The notes under the pieces are model-generated. The model did no database searches and was not told where the DNA came from. It was given only the letters and a program-made list of their open reading frames with translations. From Pseudomonas putida (GTDB lineage: Bacteria; Pseudomonadota; Gammaproteobacteria; Pseudomonadales; Pseudomonadaceae): a stretch of 64,000 bases of DNA. The stretch covers positions 248,001-312,000 of the forward strand of contig NZ_SMTE01000004.1 in NCBI RefSeq assembly GCF_004357765.1, given 5' to 3'. Below, piece after piece: positions 21,749 to 32,584 of this stretch; positions within the stretch are counted from its first letter, which is position 1; each line of letters starts with the position of its first letter. The position numbers and the translations under genes were made by a program.

Positions 21749-22554
21749 CGCGCTCCCAGCAGGTCGGCGCGGTAATCAGGCGCAGGGAAGTGGAATGGCA
21801 CCGGACCGTCCGGGTCGCCCTTCATGAACTGGCGGATACGCGGATTGTCCGAGCCCATCAGCTCGTCGGGCGTGCCTTGACCGAGCACCTGACCATCACC
21901 GACCACGTAGATGTAGTCGGCGATGCTGGCGGTTTCGGCCAGGTCGTGCGACACCACGATGCTGGTGATGCCCAGGGCATCGTTGAGCAGGCGGATCAGA
22001 CGCACCAGCACGCCCATGGCGATTGGGTCCTGGCCGACGAACGGCTCGTCGTACATGAGGATCTGTGGGTCCAGGGCGATCGCCCGGGCCAACGCCACAC
22101 GACGCTTCATACCGCCGGAGAGTTCGTCGGGCATCAGGTCGATGGCACCGCGCAGGCCCACCGCCTGGAGCTTCATCAGGACGATGTCGCGGATCATTTC
22201 GTCCGACAGCTGTGTATGCACCCGCAGCGGAAACGCCACGTTCTCGAACACGTCGAGGTCGGTGAACAGGGCGCCGCTCTGGAATAGCACGCCCATCTGC
22301 TTGCGCGCATCGAACAGGTCGCTGCGCGACAGCGCCGGCAGATTCTGCCCGGCCACCCACACCTCGCCGCTCGAGGGGCGCAGCTGCGCGCCCATCAGGC
22401 GCAGCAGCGTGGTCTTGCCGCAACCCGACGGCCCCATGATCCCAGTGACCTTGCCACGCGGGATGCGGATGTCGACGTTGCTGAAAATGCTGCGCGAACC
22501 GCGCTTGAAGGTGACACCCTTCAACTCGACCGCGTAGGCGCTATCCACACTCAT
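21745..22554 (-). CDS. mlaF: ABC ATPase MlaF
   Basis: ATPase of the Mla phospholipid transporter, 269 aa. Walker A GPSGCGKT at 41-48, Q-loop near [13 protein letters not shown] signature LSGGMKRR, Walker B ILMYDEP and the switch His in VVSHD. A C-terminal extension of about 25 residues ([11 protein letters not shown]) matches the MlaF tail that contacts the neighbouring subunit. First gene of the minus-strand run; it is divergent from kdsD. Confidence 0.97.
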   Translation of the reverse strand: MSVDSAYAVELKGVTFKRGSRSIFSNVDIRIPRGKVTGIMGPSGCGKTTLLRLMGAQLRPSSGEVWVAGQNLPALSRSDLFDARKQMGVLFQSGALFTDLDVFENVAFPLRVHTQLSDEMIRDIVLMKLQAVGLRGAIDLMPDELSGGMKRRVALARAIALDPQILMYDEPFVGQDPIAMGVLVRLIRLLNDALGITSIVVSHDLAETASIADYIYVVGDGQVLGQGTPDELMGSDNPRIRQFMKGDPDGPVPFHFPAPDYRADLLGAR

Positions 22555-22644
22555 CTAGACTCCTTGCTGATGCAACCTCGTCCTTATGGACGCTGGCCCC
22601 CTTCATGAAGGCACACGCATCCCTGACGGGCCGAATAGCGGCGA

Positions 22645-22653
22645 ACTATAGCA
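22645..22653 (-). promoter_or_regulatory. Possible extended -10 promoter for the mla operon
   Basis: The minus strand reads TGCTATAGT here, an extended -10 (TGn + TATAGT), about 90 bp upstream of the mlaF ATG. The -35 region is weak. Sequence inference only. Confidence 0.35.
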
Positions 22654-22760
22654 CCGCTGACCGCCCGTCCCCAAGGCCATCACCGCGCTCGTTCAGCCCG
22701 GCGACAGGCAACCCTGTCGCCATGTGACAATCGAATGATGAGGCTTTTGCACATTGCCGC

Positions 22761-22766
22761 TATAAT
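22761..22766 (+). promoter_or_regulatory. Consensus -10 box for kdsD
   Basis: A perfect TATAAT lies 33 bp upstream of the kdsD ATG, in the right place for a start of transcription close to 22773. No good -35 box is found at 16-18 bp, so an activator may help, or the match may be chance. Confidence 0.45.
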
Positions 22767-22799
22767 CGGCGCCTTTTCATCAGGCATTGCTTTTTCGAC

Positions 22800-23774
22800 A
22801 TGAGCCAATCCAGCGAGCTGATCCAATCCGCCCAGCGTACCCTGCGCCTTGAACTCGAAGCCGTGGAGGGCCTGCTGGCACGTATCGACGCCAGTTTCGT
22901 CAAGGCCTGCGAGCTGATCCTGGCGAGCAAGGGCCGGGTCGTCGTGGTCGGGATGGGCAAGTCCGGACACATCGGCAACAAGATCGCCGCCACGCTGGCC
23001 AGCACCGGAACCCCGGCATTCTTCGTGCACCCTGCCGAAGCCAGCCACGGCGACATGGGCATGATCACCCGCGACGATGTCATCCTGGCCCTGTCCAACT
23101 CCGGCAGCACCGCCGAGATCGTCACCCTGCTGCCGCTGATCAAGCGCCTGGGCATCCAGATGATCAGCCTTACCGGCAACCCCGACTCGCCCCTGGCCCA
23201 GGCCGCCGAGGTCAATCTCGATGCCCGCGTCCCGCAGGAGGCCTGCCCGCTGAACCTGGCGCCCACCTCCTCGACCACGGCGGCATTGGTGCTTGGCGAC
23301 GCCCTCGCCATCGCGCTGCTCGAGGCCCGCGGCTTCACTGCCGAGGATTTCGCCTTCTCGCATCCCGGCGGCGCCCTCGGACGACGCCTGCTGCTCAAGG
23401 TCGAGAACGTCATGCACAGCGGCGACGAGCTGCCATCGGTGAAACGTGGCACCCTGCTCAAGGACGCACTCCTTGAAATGTCTCGCAAAGGTTTGGGCAT
23501 GACCGTGGTCCTCGAAGCAGACGGCAAACTGGCCGGCGTGTTCACCGACGGTGATCTGCGTCGCAGCCTGGACCGCAACATCGACGTGCACACCACCTTG
23601 ATCGACCAGGTGATGACCGTGCACGGCAAGACCGCCCGCGCCGAAATGCTCGCCGCCGAGGCCCTGAAGATCATGGAAGACCACAAGATTGGCGCGCTGG
23701 TGGTGGTCGACCAGGACGACCGCCCGTCCGGCGCCCTGAACATGCACGACCTGCTGCGCGCCGGAGTGATGTAA
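22800..23774 (+). CDS. kdsD: D-arabinose 5-phosphate isomerase KdsD
   Basis: Converts ribulose 5-phosphate to arabinose 5-phosphate, the first step towards Kdo of the LPS inner core. 324 aa: a SIS sugar-isomerase domain (about 30-190, with VVGMGKSGHIGNKIAATLASTG) and two CBS domains (about 205-260 and 275-324). It starts the kdsD-kdsC-lptCAB-rpoN run and abuts kdsC directly. Confidence 0.97.
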   Translation: MSQSSELIQSAQRTLRLELEAVEGLLARIDASFVKACELILASKGRVVVVGMGKSGHIGNKIAATLASTGTPAFFVHPAEASHGDMGMITRDDVILALSNSGSTAEIVTLLPLIKRLGIQMISLTGNPDSPLAQAAEVNLDARVPQEACPLNLAPTSSTTAALVLGDALAIALLEARGFTAEDFAFSHPGGALGRRLLLKVENVMHSGDELPSVKRGTLLKDALLEMSRKGLGMTVVLEADGKLAGVFTDGDLRRSLDRNIDVHTTLIDQVMTVHGKTARAEMLAAEALKIMEDHKIGALVVVDQDDRPSGALNMHDLLRAGVM

Positions 23775-24299
23775 ATGAACCAAGACCTGATGCAACGCGG
23801 CAAGGCCATCAAGCTGGCCGTATTCGACGTCGACGGCGTGCTCACCGATGGGCGCCTGTACTTCCTCGAAGATGGCAGCGAATTCAAGACCTTCAACACC
23901 CTCGACGGCCAGGGCATCAAGATGCTGATGGCTTCCGGGGTGACCACGGCGATCATCAGCGGACGCAAGACGCCGGTAGTCGAGCGCCGGGCGAAGAACC
24001 TCGGCATACCGCACCTGTACCAGGGCCGCGAAGACAAACTGGTGGTGTTGGACGGCCTGCTCGCCGAACTGGGCCTAAGCTATGAGCAGGTCGCCTATCT
24101 GGGTGACGACCTGCCTGATCTGCCGGTGATTCGCCGCGTCGGCCTGGGCATGGCGGTAGCCAGCGCCGCACCGTTCGTTCGCCAGCACGCCGACGGCGTG
24201 ACCCAGGCACGTGGCGGCGAAGGGGCCGCCCGCGAGTTCTGCGAACTGATCATGCAGGCCCAGGGTACCCTGGACGCTGCCAACGCCAACTACCTCTAA
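23775..24299 (+). CDS. kdsC: Kdo-8-phosphate phosphatase KdsC
   Basis: HAD-superfamily phosphatase that removes phosphate from Kdo-8-P. 174 aa, with nucleophile and acid/base Asp18 and Asp20 in FDVDGVLTDG, the Ser/Thr motif II in ITSGRK-like TAIISGRKTP and the Mg-binding DD in YLGDDLPDLP. It lacks a cap domain, as is usual for the tetrameric KdsC family. Begins immediately after the kdsD stop codon. Confidence 0.97.
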   Translation: MNQDLMQRGKAIKLAVFDVDGVLTDGRLYFLEDGSEFKTFNTLDGQGIKMLMASGVTTAIISGRKTPVVERRAKNLGIPHLYQGREDKLVVLDGLLAELGLSYEQVAYLGDDLPDLPVIRRVGLGMAVASAAPFVRQHADGVTQARGGEGAAREFCELIMQAQGTLDAANANYL

Positions 24300-24307
24300 G
24301 GCTGCCC

Positions 24308-24880
24308 ATGTTCAGCAAGAAAGCCCGAAACATCGCGCTGCTCGGGGTCATCGCCGCCCTGCTGGTGGCCGTCGGCTACTGGAACGTCAGCCCCGAGAGC
24401 TTCCTCGACAAGCCGGTGGCACAGGTCGACGAAAGCGCCATCGACTACTATGCGGTCAATGCCCATACCTTGCAGTTCCTGCCCGACGGCAAGCTGCAGT
24501 ACGAGATGACCGCCGACAAGGTCGAGCACCTCAAGGCCAGCGAGGTCACCCTGGTGACCACACCCGACCTGCACCTGTACCGGGGCACCGCGTACCCTTG
24601 GCACGTACAGAGCGTTCGCGCCGAAGTCAATCCGGACGGCACCGAGGTGGAGCTGATCGACAAGGTTCGCGTGGCCCGCACCGACGAAAAGCAGCGCGAA
24701 ACCATCATTACCAGTTCACGCATGACCGTCTTCCCGCAGAAGCAATATGCGCAGACCGATCAAGCCGTTAGAATCGACGGCGCCGGTGGCACAACTACGG
24801 GCAAAGGAATGAAAGCGTATTTGAAAGAAAGCAAGATGGACTTGCTCTCTAACGTAAGAGGACAGTATGAGGCTCGTTAA
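24308..24880 (+). CDS. lptC: LPS transport protein LptC
   Basis: Bitopic inner-membrane protein that receives LPS from LptB2FG and passes it to LptA. 190 aa, one N-terminal helix (about 9-27) followed by the periplasmic beta-jellyroll LptC/OstA-like domain. The start lies 8 bp after the kdsC stop. The end overlaps the lptA start by 14 bp. Confidence 0.94.
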   Translation: MFSKKARNIALLGVIAALLVAVGYWNVSPESFLDKPVAQVDESAIDYYAVNAHTLQFLPDGKLQYEMTADKVEHLKASEVTLVTTPDLHLYRGTAYPWHVQSVRAEVNPDGTEVELIDKVRVARTDEKQRETIITSSRMTVFPQKQYAQTDQAVRIDGAGGTTTGKGMKAYLKESKMDLLSNVRGQYEAR

Positions 24881-25391
24881 AACCCTCCCCCTTCTGCTCA
24901 GCCTGAGCGCAGCACTGGGAAGCGCGAGCGCCTTCGCCCTGCCTAACGACCGTGACCAGCCGATCCGTATCCAGGCCGACAACGCTCACCTGGACGACAA
25001 GCAAGGCGTAGCCACCTACACCGGCGATGTCATCATCACCCAGGGCTCGATGATGATCAAAGGCAACACCGTGACCATCACCCGCGCCCAATCGGGCGAC
25101 ATCGACGTGGTGACCTCGGTGGGCAACCTGGCCTACTTCGAGCAGCAGCAGAGCGCAGCCAAGCCCGACAAGATGAAAGGCTGGGCGGTGACCATCCAGT
25201 ACCAGGCCCAGAAAGACATCGTGATCCTCACCGACCGCGCCAAGGTCGAGAACGAGGGCAACACCACCGAAGGCGAGAAAATCGTCTACAACACCAAGAC
25301 CCAGGTGGCGACCGCAGGTCGCGGTGGCAACGTGACCTCTCCGCGCCAACGCATCGACATGGTCATCCAGCCGAAGAAGAAGGCCGAGTAA
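24867..25391 (+). CDS. lptA: LPS transport periplasmic protein LptA
   Basis: Periplasmic bridge protein of the Lpt machine, 174 aa. A signal peptide (about 1-25) is followed by the OstA-like jellyroll with PIRIQADNAHLDDKQGVATYTGDV, the canonical LptA start of the mature domain. It stacks head-to-tail to carry LPS to the outer membrane. lptB starts right after its stop codon. Confidence 0.96.
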   Translation: MRLVKTLPLLLSLSAALGSASAFALPNDRDQPIRIQADNAHLDDKQGVATYTGDVIITQGSMMIKGNTVTITRAQSGDIDVVTSVGNLAYFEQQQSAAKPDKMKGWAVTIQYQAQKDIVILTDRAKVENEGNTTEGEKIVYNTKTQVATAGRGGNVTSPRQRIDMVIQPKKKAE

Positions 25392-26117
25392 ATGGCAACC
25401 CTCAAAGCCCAGCACCTGGCCAAGAGCTACAAGGGCCGACAGGTCGTACGCGACGTCAGCCTGTCCATCGACAGCGGCCAGATCGTCGGCCTGCTAGGCC
25501 CCAACGGCGCCGGCAAGACCACCTGCTTCTACATGATCGTCGGCCTGGTCCAGGCCGAACAGGGCCGTGTACTGATCGACAACCTCGACGTCAGCCACCA
25601 GCCCATGCACGGTCGAGCTCGCGCCGGCATCGGCTACCTGCCACAGGAGGCCTCGATCTTCCGCAAGCTGTCGGTGGCCGACAACATCATGGCCATTCTC
25701 GAGACCCGCAAGGACCTCGACCGTGACGGGCGACGCAAAGAGCTCGAAAGCCTGCTGCAGGAATTCCACATCAGCCACATCCGCGACAACCTCGGCATGA
25801 GCCTCTCAGGTGGCGAACGCCGCCGTGTCGAGATCGCCCGCGCCCTGGCCACCGCACCGAAATTCATCCTGCTCGACGAACCGTTCGCAGGGGTCGACCC
25901 GATTTCCGTCGGCGACATCAAGCAGATCATCCATCACCTCAAAGCCAAGGGTATCGGTGTACTGATCACCGACCACAACGTCCGTGAGACGCTGGATATC
26001 TGCGAGACCGCCTACATCGTCAATGATGGCCAGTTGATCGCCGAAGGCGACGCCGAAACCATCCTGGCCAATGAATTGGTGAAAGAGGTATACCTGGGCC
26101 ACGAGTTCCGACTCTGA
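25392..26117 (+). CDS. lptB: LPS transport ATPase LptB
   Basis: Cytosolic ATPase dimer that powers LptB2FG. 241 aa with Walker A GPNGAGKT at 36-43, the LptB-typical [14 protein letters not shown] region, the signature LSGGERRR, Walker [13 protein letters not shown] and switch His in ITDHNVRET. The permeases LptF and LptG are encoded at the left edge of this window, the usual split. Confidence 0.98.
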   Translation: MATLKAQHLAKSYKGRQVVRDVSLSIDSGQIVGLLGPNGAGKTTCFYMIVGLVQAEQGRVLIDNLDVSHQPMHGRARAGIGYLPQEASIFRKLSVADNIMAILETRKDLDRDGRRKELESLLQEFHISHIRDNLGMSLSGGERRRVEIARALATAPKFILLDEPFAGVDPISVGDIKQIIHHLKAKGIGVLITDHNVRETLDICETAYIVNDGQLIAEGDAETILANELVKEVYLGHEFRL

Positions 26118-26286
26118 CCCGGGCTTGCCTGGGCACTGGTAAACGGGGCTCAAGCTGGCCTAAGTTGTTACAGTGCTCTAGGCAAACGCTACAAATTAAG
26201 GCATAAAACTTGCTTGAATTCAGCGCCTCGGCGCCCTGTAGTGGATGGCGCATGCGCGCCGGCGAACAAGGTATTTAGCCCCAGCC

Positions 26287-27780
26287 ATGAAACCATCGCT
26301 CGTCCTAAAAATGGGCCAGCAACTGACGATGACCCCGCAGTTGCAACAGGCCATCCGTCTGCTCCAGCTTTCGACCCTGGATCTTCAGCAGGAAATCCAG
26401 GAAGCGCTGGAGTCGAACCCGATGCTCGAACGTCAGGAAGACGGCGAAGACTTCGACAACAGCGACCCGATGGCGGACAACGCCGAGAACAAGCCGGTTG
26501 CCGAAGCCCAGGACAACAGCTTCCAGGAAACCACGGCCAGTGCCGAGAACCTGGAAGAAGGTGAGTGGAACGAGCGCATCCCCAACGAACTTCCGGTCGA
26601 CACGGCCTGGGAAGACATCTACCAGACCAGCGCCAGCAGCCTGCCCAGCAACGATGACGACGAGTGGGACTTCACCACTCGCACCTCCGCTGGCGAGAGC
26701 CTGCAGAGCCACCTGCTGTGGCAGTTGAACCTGGCGCCGATGTCCGACACCGATCGCCTGATCGCCGTCACCCTCATCGACAGCATCAACGGCCAGGGCT
26801 ACCTGGAAGACACCCTCGAGGAAATCTGCCAGGGCTTCGACCCCGAACTGGACATCGAACTCGACGAAGTCGAGGCCGTGCTCCACCGCATCCAGCAATT
26901 CGAGCCGGCCGGCGTCGGAGCCCGCAACCTGGGCGAATGCCTGCTGCTGCAACTGCGTCAATTACCGAAGAACACGCCATGGATGGCCGAGGCCCAGCGC
27001 CTGGTCAGCGACTTCATCGACCTGCTCGGCAGCCGCGACTACAGCCAGTTGATGCGCCGCATGAAGCTCAAGGAAGATGAACTGCGCCAGGTGATCGAGC
27101 TGGTGCAGAGCCTCAATCCCCGCCCGGGCTCGCAGATCGAGTCCAGCGAGCCGGAGTACGTGGTGCCGGACGTGATCGTGCGCAAGGACAGCGACCGCTG
27201 GCTGGTCGAACTGAACCAGGAAGCCATCCCCCGCCTGCGGGTCAACCCGCAGTATGCAGGCTTCGTACGGCGCGCCGACACCAGCGCCGACAACACCTTC
27301 ATGCGCAATCAGCTGCAAGAGGCGCGCTGGTTCATCAAGAGCCTGCAGAGCCGCAACGAAACGCTGATGAAGGTCGCGACGCAGATCGTCGAGCACCAGC
27401 GCGGCTTCCTCGACCACGGCGACGAGGCGATGAAGCCCCTGGTGCTGCACGACATCGCCGAGGCAGTGGGCATGCATGAATCGACCATTTCCCGGGTGAC
27501 CACGCAGAAATACATGCACACGCCCCGTGGCATCTACGAACTGAAATACTTTTTCTCCAGCCACGTCAGCACCGCCGAAGGCGGCGAATGCTCGTCCACG
27601 GCGATTCGCGCAATCATCAAGAAACTGGTGGCTGCGGAAAATCAGAAAAAGCCATTGAGTGACAGCAAGATCGCTGGTTTACTGGAGGCACAAGGCATCC
27701 AGGTAGCCCGTCGCACCGTCGCCAAGTACCGCGAGTCCCTCGGCATCGCACCGTCGAGTGAGCGCAAGCGACTGATGTAG
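26287..27780 (+). CDS. rpoN: RNA polymerase sigma-54 factor RpoN
   Basis: Sigma-54, 497 aa, recognises -24/-12 promoters with activator ATPases and governs nitrogen and carbon metabolism and motility in pseudomonads. Region I is the Gln/Leu-rich N-terminus (about 1-50). Region II is acidic (about 55-130). Region III contains the core-binding and HTH parts, and the RpoN box [10 protein letters not shown] is about 25 residues from the C-terminus. Start ATG 26287 ([13 protein letters not shown]); the in-frame ATG at 26245 adds unrelated residues. Confidence 0.98.
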   Translation: MKPSLVLKMGQQLTMTPQLQQAIRLLQLSTLDLQQEIQEALESNPMLERQEDGEDFDNSDPMADNAENKPVAEAQDNSFQETTASAENLEEGEWNERIPNELPVDTAWEDIYQTSASSLPSNDDDEWDFTTRTSAGESLQSHLLWQLNLAPMSDTDRLIAVTLIDSINGQGYLEDTLEEICQGFDPELDIELDEVEAVLHRIQQFEPAGVGARNLGECLLLQLRQLPKNTPWMAEAQRLVSDFIDLLGSRDYSQLMRRMKLKEDELRQVIELVQSLNPRPGSQIESSEPEYVVPDVIVRKDSDRWLVELNQEAIPRLRVNPQYAGFVRRADTSADNTFMRNQLQEARWFIKSLQSRNETLMKVATQIVEHQRGFLDHGDEAMKPLVLHDIAEAVGMHESTISRVTTQKYMHTPRGIYELKYFFSSHVSTAEGGECSSTAIRAIIKKLVAAENQKKPLSDSKIAGLLEAQGIQVARRTVAKYRESLGIAPSSERKRLM

Positions 27781-27807
27781 CCCCTGGGTATGCCAACGCG
27801 TTTTCGG

Positions 27808-27826
27808 GGCAGGTGCAATACCTGCC
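27808..27826 (+). other. Small hairpin between rpoN and hpf
   Basis: A perfect 7-bp stem (GGCAGGT with ACCTGCC) and a 5-nt loop lies 27 bp after the rpoN stop, followed by TCCTTAT. It could partly end rpoN transcripts and separate their level from the hpf-ptsN-rapZ-ptsO genes. Weak evidence. Confidence 0.4.
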
Positions 27827-27858
27827 TCCTTATGCACGGGCAATAAAGGAGAAGCTGT

Positions 27859-28167
27859 ATGCAAGTCAATATCAGTGGACAGCATGTAGAAGTCACCCAG
27901 CCGCTGCGCGATTACGTGCTTGAAAAGCTCGCCCGCGTGGAGAGTCACTTCGACAAGATCACCAACGTGCAGGTCATCATGAAGGTCGAGAAGCTGCAGC
28001 AGAAGGTCGAAGCGACCTTGCAGATTCCCGGCGGCGAAGTGGTTGCCAACGCAGAACACGAAGACATGTATGCAGCGATCGACGCCTTGGCCGACAAGCT
28101 CGACCGCCAACTGAAAAAACACAAGGAAAAACAGCAAAGCCTGCTGCAAGGTGCAGCAGCTCGCTGA
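27859..28167 (+). CDS. hpf: Ribosome hibernation promoting factor, short HPF
   Basis: 102-aa short-form HPF/YfiA protein that binds the 30S subunit in stationary phase and promotes 100S dimers with RMF. It has the family beta-alpha fold with the N-terminal MQVNISGQHVEVTQPLRDYV and the DMYAAIDALADKLDRQLKKHKEK helix that carries the basic patch. A strong AAAGGAG precedes it. The position after rpoN is conserved in proteobacteria. Confidence 0.97.
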   Translation: MQVNISGQHVEVTQPLRDYVLEKLARVESHFDKITNVQVIMKVEKLQQKVEATLQIPGGEVVANAEHEDMYAAIDALADKLDRQLKKHKEKQQSLLQGAAAR

Positions 28168-28179
28168 TACCCCTCATCC

Positions 28180-28644
28180 ATGATCCGACTTGAAACCATC
28201 CTGACCCCCGGCCGTTCCCTCGTGAACGTGCCGGGTGGCAGTAAGAAGCGCGCCCTGGAAAAGGTCGCCAACCTGATTGCCGAACAAGTACCCGAGCTGG
28301 AGATGCAAGACGTCTTCGAAAAGCTCATCGCTCGTGAAAAGCTCGGCTCCACCGGGTTCGGCAATGGCATCGCCATTCCCCATTGCCGGATCGAAGGATG
28401 CACTGCCCCCGTCAGCGCTCTGCTGCACCTGGACGCCCCGATCGACTATGACGCCATCGATGGCGCACCGGTCGACCTGTTGTTCGTGCTGTTGGTGCCG
28501 GAAGCTGCAACCGATGCCCACCTCGAATTGCTGCGCCAGATCGCCAGCATGCTCGATCGCAAGGAGGTTCGCGATCGCCTGCGTGGCGCCAACAGCAGCG
28601 AAGCCTTGTACCAGGTTGTCCTGGACGTACAGAACGAGTCCTGA
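28180..28644 (+). CDS. ptsN: Nitrogen PTS enzyme IIA (EIIA-Ntr)
   Basis: 154-aa PTS EIIA type-2 protein and end acceptor of the PtsP-PtsO-PtsN phosphorelay. The phosphorylated His is His68 in [13 protein letters not shown]-Ntr regulates potassium transport, sigma-54 promoters such as Pu in P. putida, and polyhydroxyalkanoate metabolism. It starts 12 bp after hpf and precedes rapZ by two bases. Confidence 0.97.
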   Translation: MIRLETILTPGRSLVNVPGGSKKRALEKVANLIAEQVPELEMQDVFEKLIAREKLGSTGFGNGIAIPHCRIEGCTAPVSALLHLDAPIDYDAIDGAPVDLLFVLLVPEAATDAHLELLRQIASMLDRKEVRDRLRGANSSEALYQVVLDVQNES

Positions 28645-28646
28645 AC

Positions 28647-29501
28647 ATGCGCCTGATCATCGTCAGCGGACGGTCTGGCTCTGGCAAGAGCACCGCCCTC
28701 GATGTCCTGGAAGACAACGGTTACTACTGCATCGACAATTTGCCCGCCGGCCTGCTCCCGCAGTTGGCGGAAAATGCCCTGATCAACACCGAGCTTCTGC
28801 AACCCAAGGTGGCGGTGTCAATCGATGCACGGAACCTGCCCAGTCATCTGTCGCGCTTCCCAGAGCTGCTCGAAGAAGCCCGTGCCCGTCATATTCAATG
28901 CGACGTGCTGTTTCTCGACGCTGACGAAGACACGCTGCTCAAACGCTTTTCCGAGACTCGCCGGCGCCATCCGCTGACCAACGCCAACCGCTCGCTGGCC
29001 GAGGCCATCCGCGTCGAAAGCGAGTTGCTGGGACCGATTTCCGACCTGGCCGATCTGAAGATCGACACCACCAGCCTCAACCTGTACCAGTTGCGCGACT
29101 CGATCAAGCTGCGCCTGCTCAATCAACCCGAACCCGGTACCGCGTTCCTGGTTGAGTCGTTCGGTTTCAAGCGCGGCATGCCGGTCGATGCCGATCTGGT
29201 GTTCGACGTACGCTGCCTGCCTAACCCCTATTGGAAACCGGAACTGCGCGAGCATTCCGGGCTCGAGCAGCCGGTGATCGACTATCTGGCAGCCCAGCCG
29301 GATGTCGAAGAGATGTTCAACGATATCGCCGCCTATCTGCTGAAATGGCTGCCACGCTTCGCCGCCAGCAACCGCGCCTATGTCACCATCGCCATAGGCT
29401 GCACGGGGGGGCATCACCGCTCGGTATACATCACCGAACGCCTCGGCCAATTGCTGCAGCAATCCCTGAAAAACGTTCAGGTCCGCCACCGCGACCTCTA
29501 G
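28647..29501 (+). CDS. rapZ: RNase adapter protein RapZ
   Basis: 284 aa. P-loop ATP/GTP-binding protein with Walker A GRSGSGKS at 8-15 and the C-terminal domain ending in [15 protein letters not shown], characteristic of RapZ (YvcJ family). In enterobacteria it brings GlmZ sRNA to RNase E and so controls GlmS and cell-wall precursor supply; the pseudomonad target may differ. It is located between ptsN and ptsO, as in many gammaproteobacteria. Confidence 0.97.
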   Translation: MRLIIVSGRSGSGKSTALDVLEDNGYYCIDNLPAGLLPQLAENALINTELLQPKVAVSIDARNLPSHLSRFPELLEEARARHIQCDVLFLDADEDTLLKRFSETRRRHPLTNANRSLAEAIRVESELLGPISDLADLKIDTTSLNLYQLRDSIKLRLLNQPEPGTAFLVESFGFKRGMPVDADLVFDVRCLPNPYWKPELREHSGLEQPVIDYLAAQPDVEEMFNDIAAYLLKWLPRFAASNRAYVTIAIGCTGGHHRSVYITERLGQLLQQSLKNVQVRHRDL

Positions 29502-29521
29502 CCCACAGGACCCACCGTACA

Positions 29522-29794
29522 ATGCCCGCCCGCGAAATCACCATCATCAACAAACTTGGCCTGCACGCCCGCGCGGCCGCCAAGTTCGTCGGCGTGGCCG
29601 GGCGCTACCCCTGCCAGGTCCGGGTCGGTCGCGCACCGGACAAACTGGTGGACGGCAAGAGCATCATGGCCGTGATGATGCTGGCCGCTGGCAAAGGCAC
29701 CCAGGTGCACCTGCATACCGAAGGCGAGCAGGACGGCGAAGCCATGGACGCGCTCGTGGCATTGATCGAGAACTTCTTCGACGAAGGCGAGTAA
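29522..29794 (+). CDS. ptsO: Nitrogen PTS phosphocarrier NPr
   Basis: 90-aa HPr-like protein that passes phosphate from EI-Ntr (PtsP) to EIIA-Ntr. The active-site His15 is in GLHARAAAKF, and Ser47 occupies the position of the HPr regulatory serine (DGKSIMAVMML). The start at 29522 (MPAREITIINKLGLHAR) is chosen because the longer frame runs through rapZ. Last gene of the plus-strand run. Confidence 0.97.
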   Translation: MPAREITIINKLGLHARAAAKFVGVAGRYPCQVRVGRAPDKLVDGKSIMAVMMLAAGKGTQVHLHTEGEQDGEAMDALVALIENFFDEGE

Positions 29795-29970
29795 CTGGCT
29801 TGGCGTGGGTGTCCCGGAGTTGCCGAGGTTGCGCGCAGCATGCGCGGCTCCAGATCCAGCCAGGCAATGCCACGAGCCACCAGCAACGCAGTCCCCACTA
29901 GCAACAGCAAAGTACCCACCGCCATCCGGAACAGGCGCACGCTGCTGACAGACATCACCTTTGAGCGCAT
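29795..29970 (-). pseudogene. Probable 5' remnant of a ZIP-type metal transporter gene
   Basis: An ATG at 29970, 11 bp beyond the sodA stop, opens a frame starting MRSKVMSVSSVRLFRM, with one hydrophobic helix (about 12-38) followed by LDLEPRMLRA. After roughly residue 45 the sequence loses any membrane character and runs antisense through ptsO. In other pseudomonads, as I recall, a ZIP-family transporter (about 300 aa) sits between ptsO and sodA and begins with such a helix. I infer that most of it was deleted here. The alternative is a real short membrane protein. Confidence 0.4.
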
Positions 29971-29980
29971 GCCAGTCGGC

Positions 29981-30592
29981 TCACTTCAAGGCTTCGAGAT
30001 AGCGGCGTTCCACCTCCGCCCAGTCGATGACGTTGTAGAACGCACCGATGTATTCCGGGCGACGGTTCTGGTACTTGAGGTAATACGCGTGCTCCCAGAC
30101 ATCCAGGCCAAGGATCGGTGTATTGCCGTGCATCAATGGGCTGTCCTGGTTGCCGCTGCTCTCTACCACCAGCGCACGCTGCGGGGTGACGGTCAGCCAT
30201 GCCCAGCCACTGCCAAAGCGCGACAGCGCGGCCTTGGTGAACGCCTCCTTGAACGCCTCGAAACCGCCCAACTCGGAGTCGATGGCCTGGGCGACCTGGC
30301 CTTGCGGCAGCCCACCACCGCGGGGCGACATGACGGTCCAGAACAAACTGTGGTTGGCGTGACCGCCGCCTTGGTTGGTCACTGCGCCTTGCAGATTCGC
30401 TGGCAGTTGCTTGACCGCGGCCACCAACTTGTCCACCGGCCAGTCGGCCCACTCGCTGCCTTCGATGGCGGCGTTCAGGTTATTGATATAGGCCTGATGG
30501 TGCTTGCTGTGATGAATTTCCATGGTCTGAGCATCGATGTGCGGTTCGAGTGAGTCATAGGCGTAAGGCAGTGCAGGCAAGGTATGAGGCAT
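29981..30592 (-). CDS. sodA: Manganese superoxide dismutase SodA
   Basis: 203-aa Fe/Mn superoxide dismutase; metal ligands are His27, His81, Asp164 and His168. The outer-sphere residues point to the manganese type: Gly77 in [11 protein letters not shown] and Gln149 in GNQDSPL. There is no signal peptide, so it is cytosolic. It is the third gene of the iron-repressed fagA-fumC-sodA operon, consistent with use when iron is scarce and Fe-SOD cannot be filled. Confidence 0.96.
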   Translation of the reverse strand: MPHTLPALPYAYDSLEPHIDAQTMEIHHSKHHQAYINNLNAAIEGSEWADWPVDKLVAAVKQLPANLQGAVTNQGGGHANHSLFWTVMSPRGGGLPQGQVAQAIDSELGGFEAFKEAFTKAALSRFGSGWAWLTVTPQRALVVESSGNQDSPLMHGNTPILGLDVWEHAYYLKYQNRRPEYIGAFYNVIDWAEVERRYLEALK

Positions 30593-30664
30593 GTCAGTGA
30601 ATTCCGTAGGCAGGGTACGAAGCGGTGCATCGGATGACGTTTCTCTTCAGGCCGCTGTGGCGCT

Positions 30665-32033
<1,369 letters not shown>

Positions 32034-32041
<8 letters not shown>

Positions 32042-32435
32042 CATCAAGTCCTTGCATCAGATCATCGGGGGAAATCGAAGGCAGCAGCACGCAGTTGGCC
32101 AGTTGCAAGGCGTAAGGCTGCCAACGCTGGTTCTGTTCCTGGCGATCGAGGTTGCGCAACTGCAGCAATGGGCGCCAGGCCTGATCCAGGCACAGGCAGC
32201 GCCAATGCCAGGGCAGCATGCGGTCACAGGCGGTATCGAGGAGCAGGCGGAAAGAGGTCAATGCCACCGTCCATGGCGAAGTCTGGGTGCAGCACACCAG
32301 ATAACGACCTTCGGCCAGGTAGTGCTCGATCAGGCGTGGCTCGTCGGGCTCGAGGGCGCAGCGGATGCGTCGGCTGAGCCAGCGCCAGTTTTCCAGGTAG
32401 GGCAGTTCGTGGAGGACGGTTTTCATGAAGATCAT
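32034..32435 (-). CDS. fagA: Fur-associated protein FagA
   Basis: 133-aa protein of the FagA family, defined in Pseudomonas as the first gene of the Fur-regulated fagA-fumC-sodA operon. The sequence contains ELPYLENWRWLSRRIRCALE and several Cys and Trp residues but no known catalytic motif. There is no membrane helix. Either the ATG at 32435 or the ATG at 32426 could start it; neither has an obvious ribosome binding site. Molecular function unknown. Confidence 0.88.
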
Positions 32436-32446
32436 CGCCGAAAGCA

Positions 32447-32489
32447 GGTAATGATATTCATTATTAATTGATAAATAGAATCACTTCAA
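32447..32489 (-). promoter_or_regulatory. Fur-controlled promoter of fagA-fumC-sodA
   Basis: A Fur box at 32447-32465 (GGTAATGATATTCATTATT) matches 16 of 19 bases of the GATAATGATAATCATTATC consensus. On the minus strand, a -35 TTGAAG (32484-32489) and a -10 TAATAA (32461-32466) are spaced by 17 bp. The -10 overlaps the Fur box, so iron-loaded Fur would block the promoter. Confidence 0.85.
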
Positions 32490-32504
32490 CAAGAAACTGA
32501 TGAA

Positions 32505-32530
32505 AGAAAAACCCGGCGCGGTGGCCGGGT
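32505..32530 (-). terminator. Intrinsic terminator of pmbA
   Basis: On the minus strand a 7-bp stem (ACCCGGC with GCCGGGT) and 6-nt loop is followed by a T-rich run (TTTTTCTTTC). It lies about 55 bp past the pmbA stop codon and just upstream of the Fur-controlled promoter, separating the two units. Confidence 0.8.
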
Positions 32531-32584
32531 CTCTGGAGTATTGAAGATATCTGGAAAATGCCTGGTGCCTGCACAGGCCGTGGA

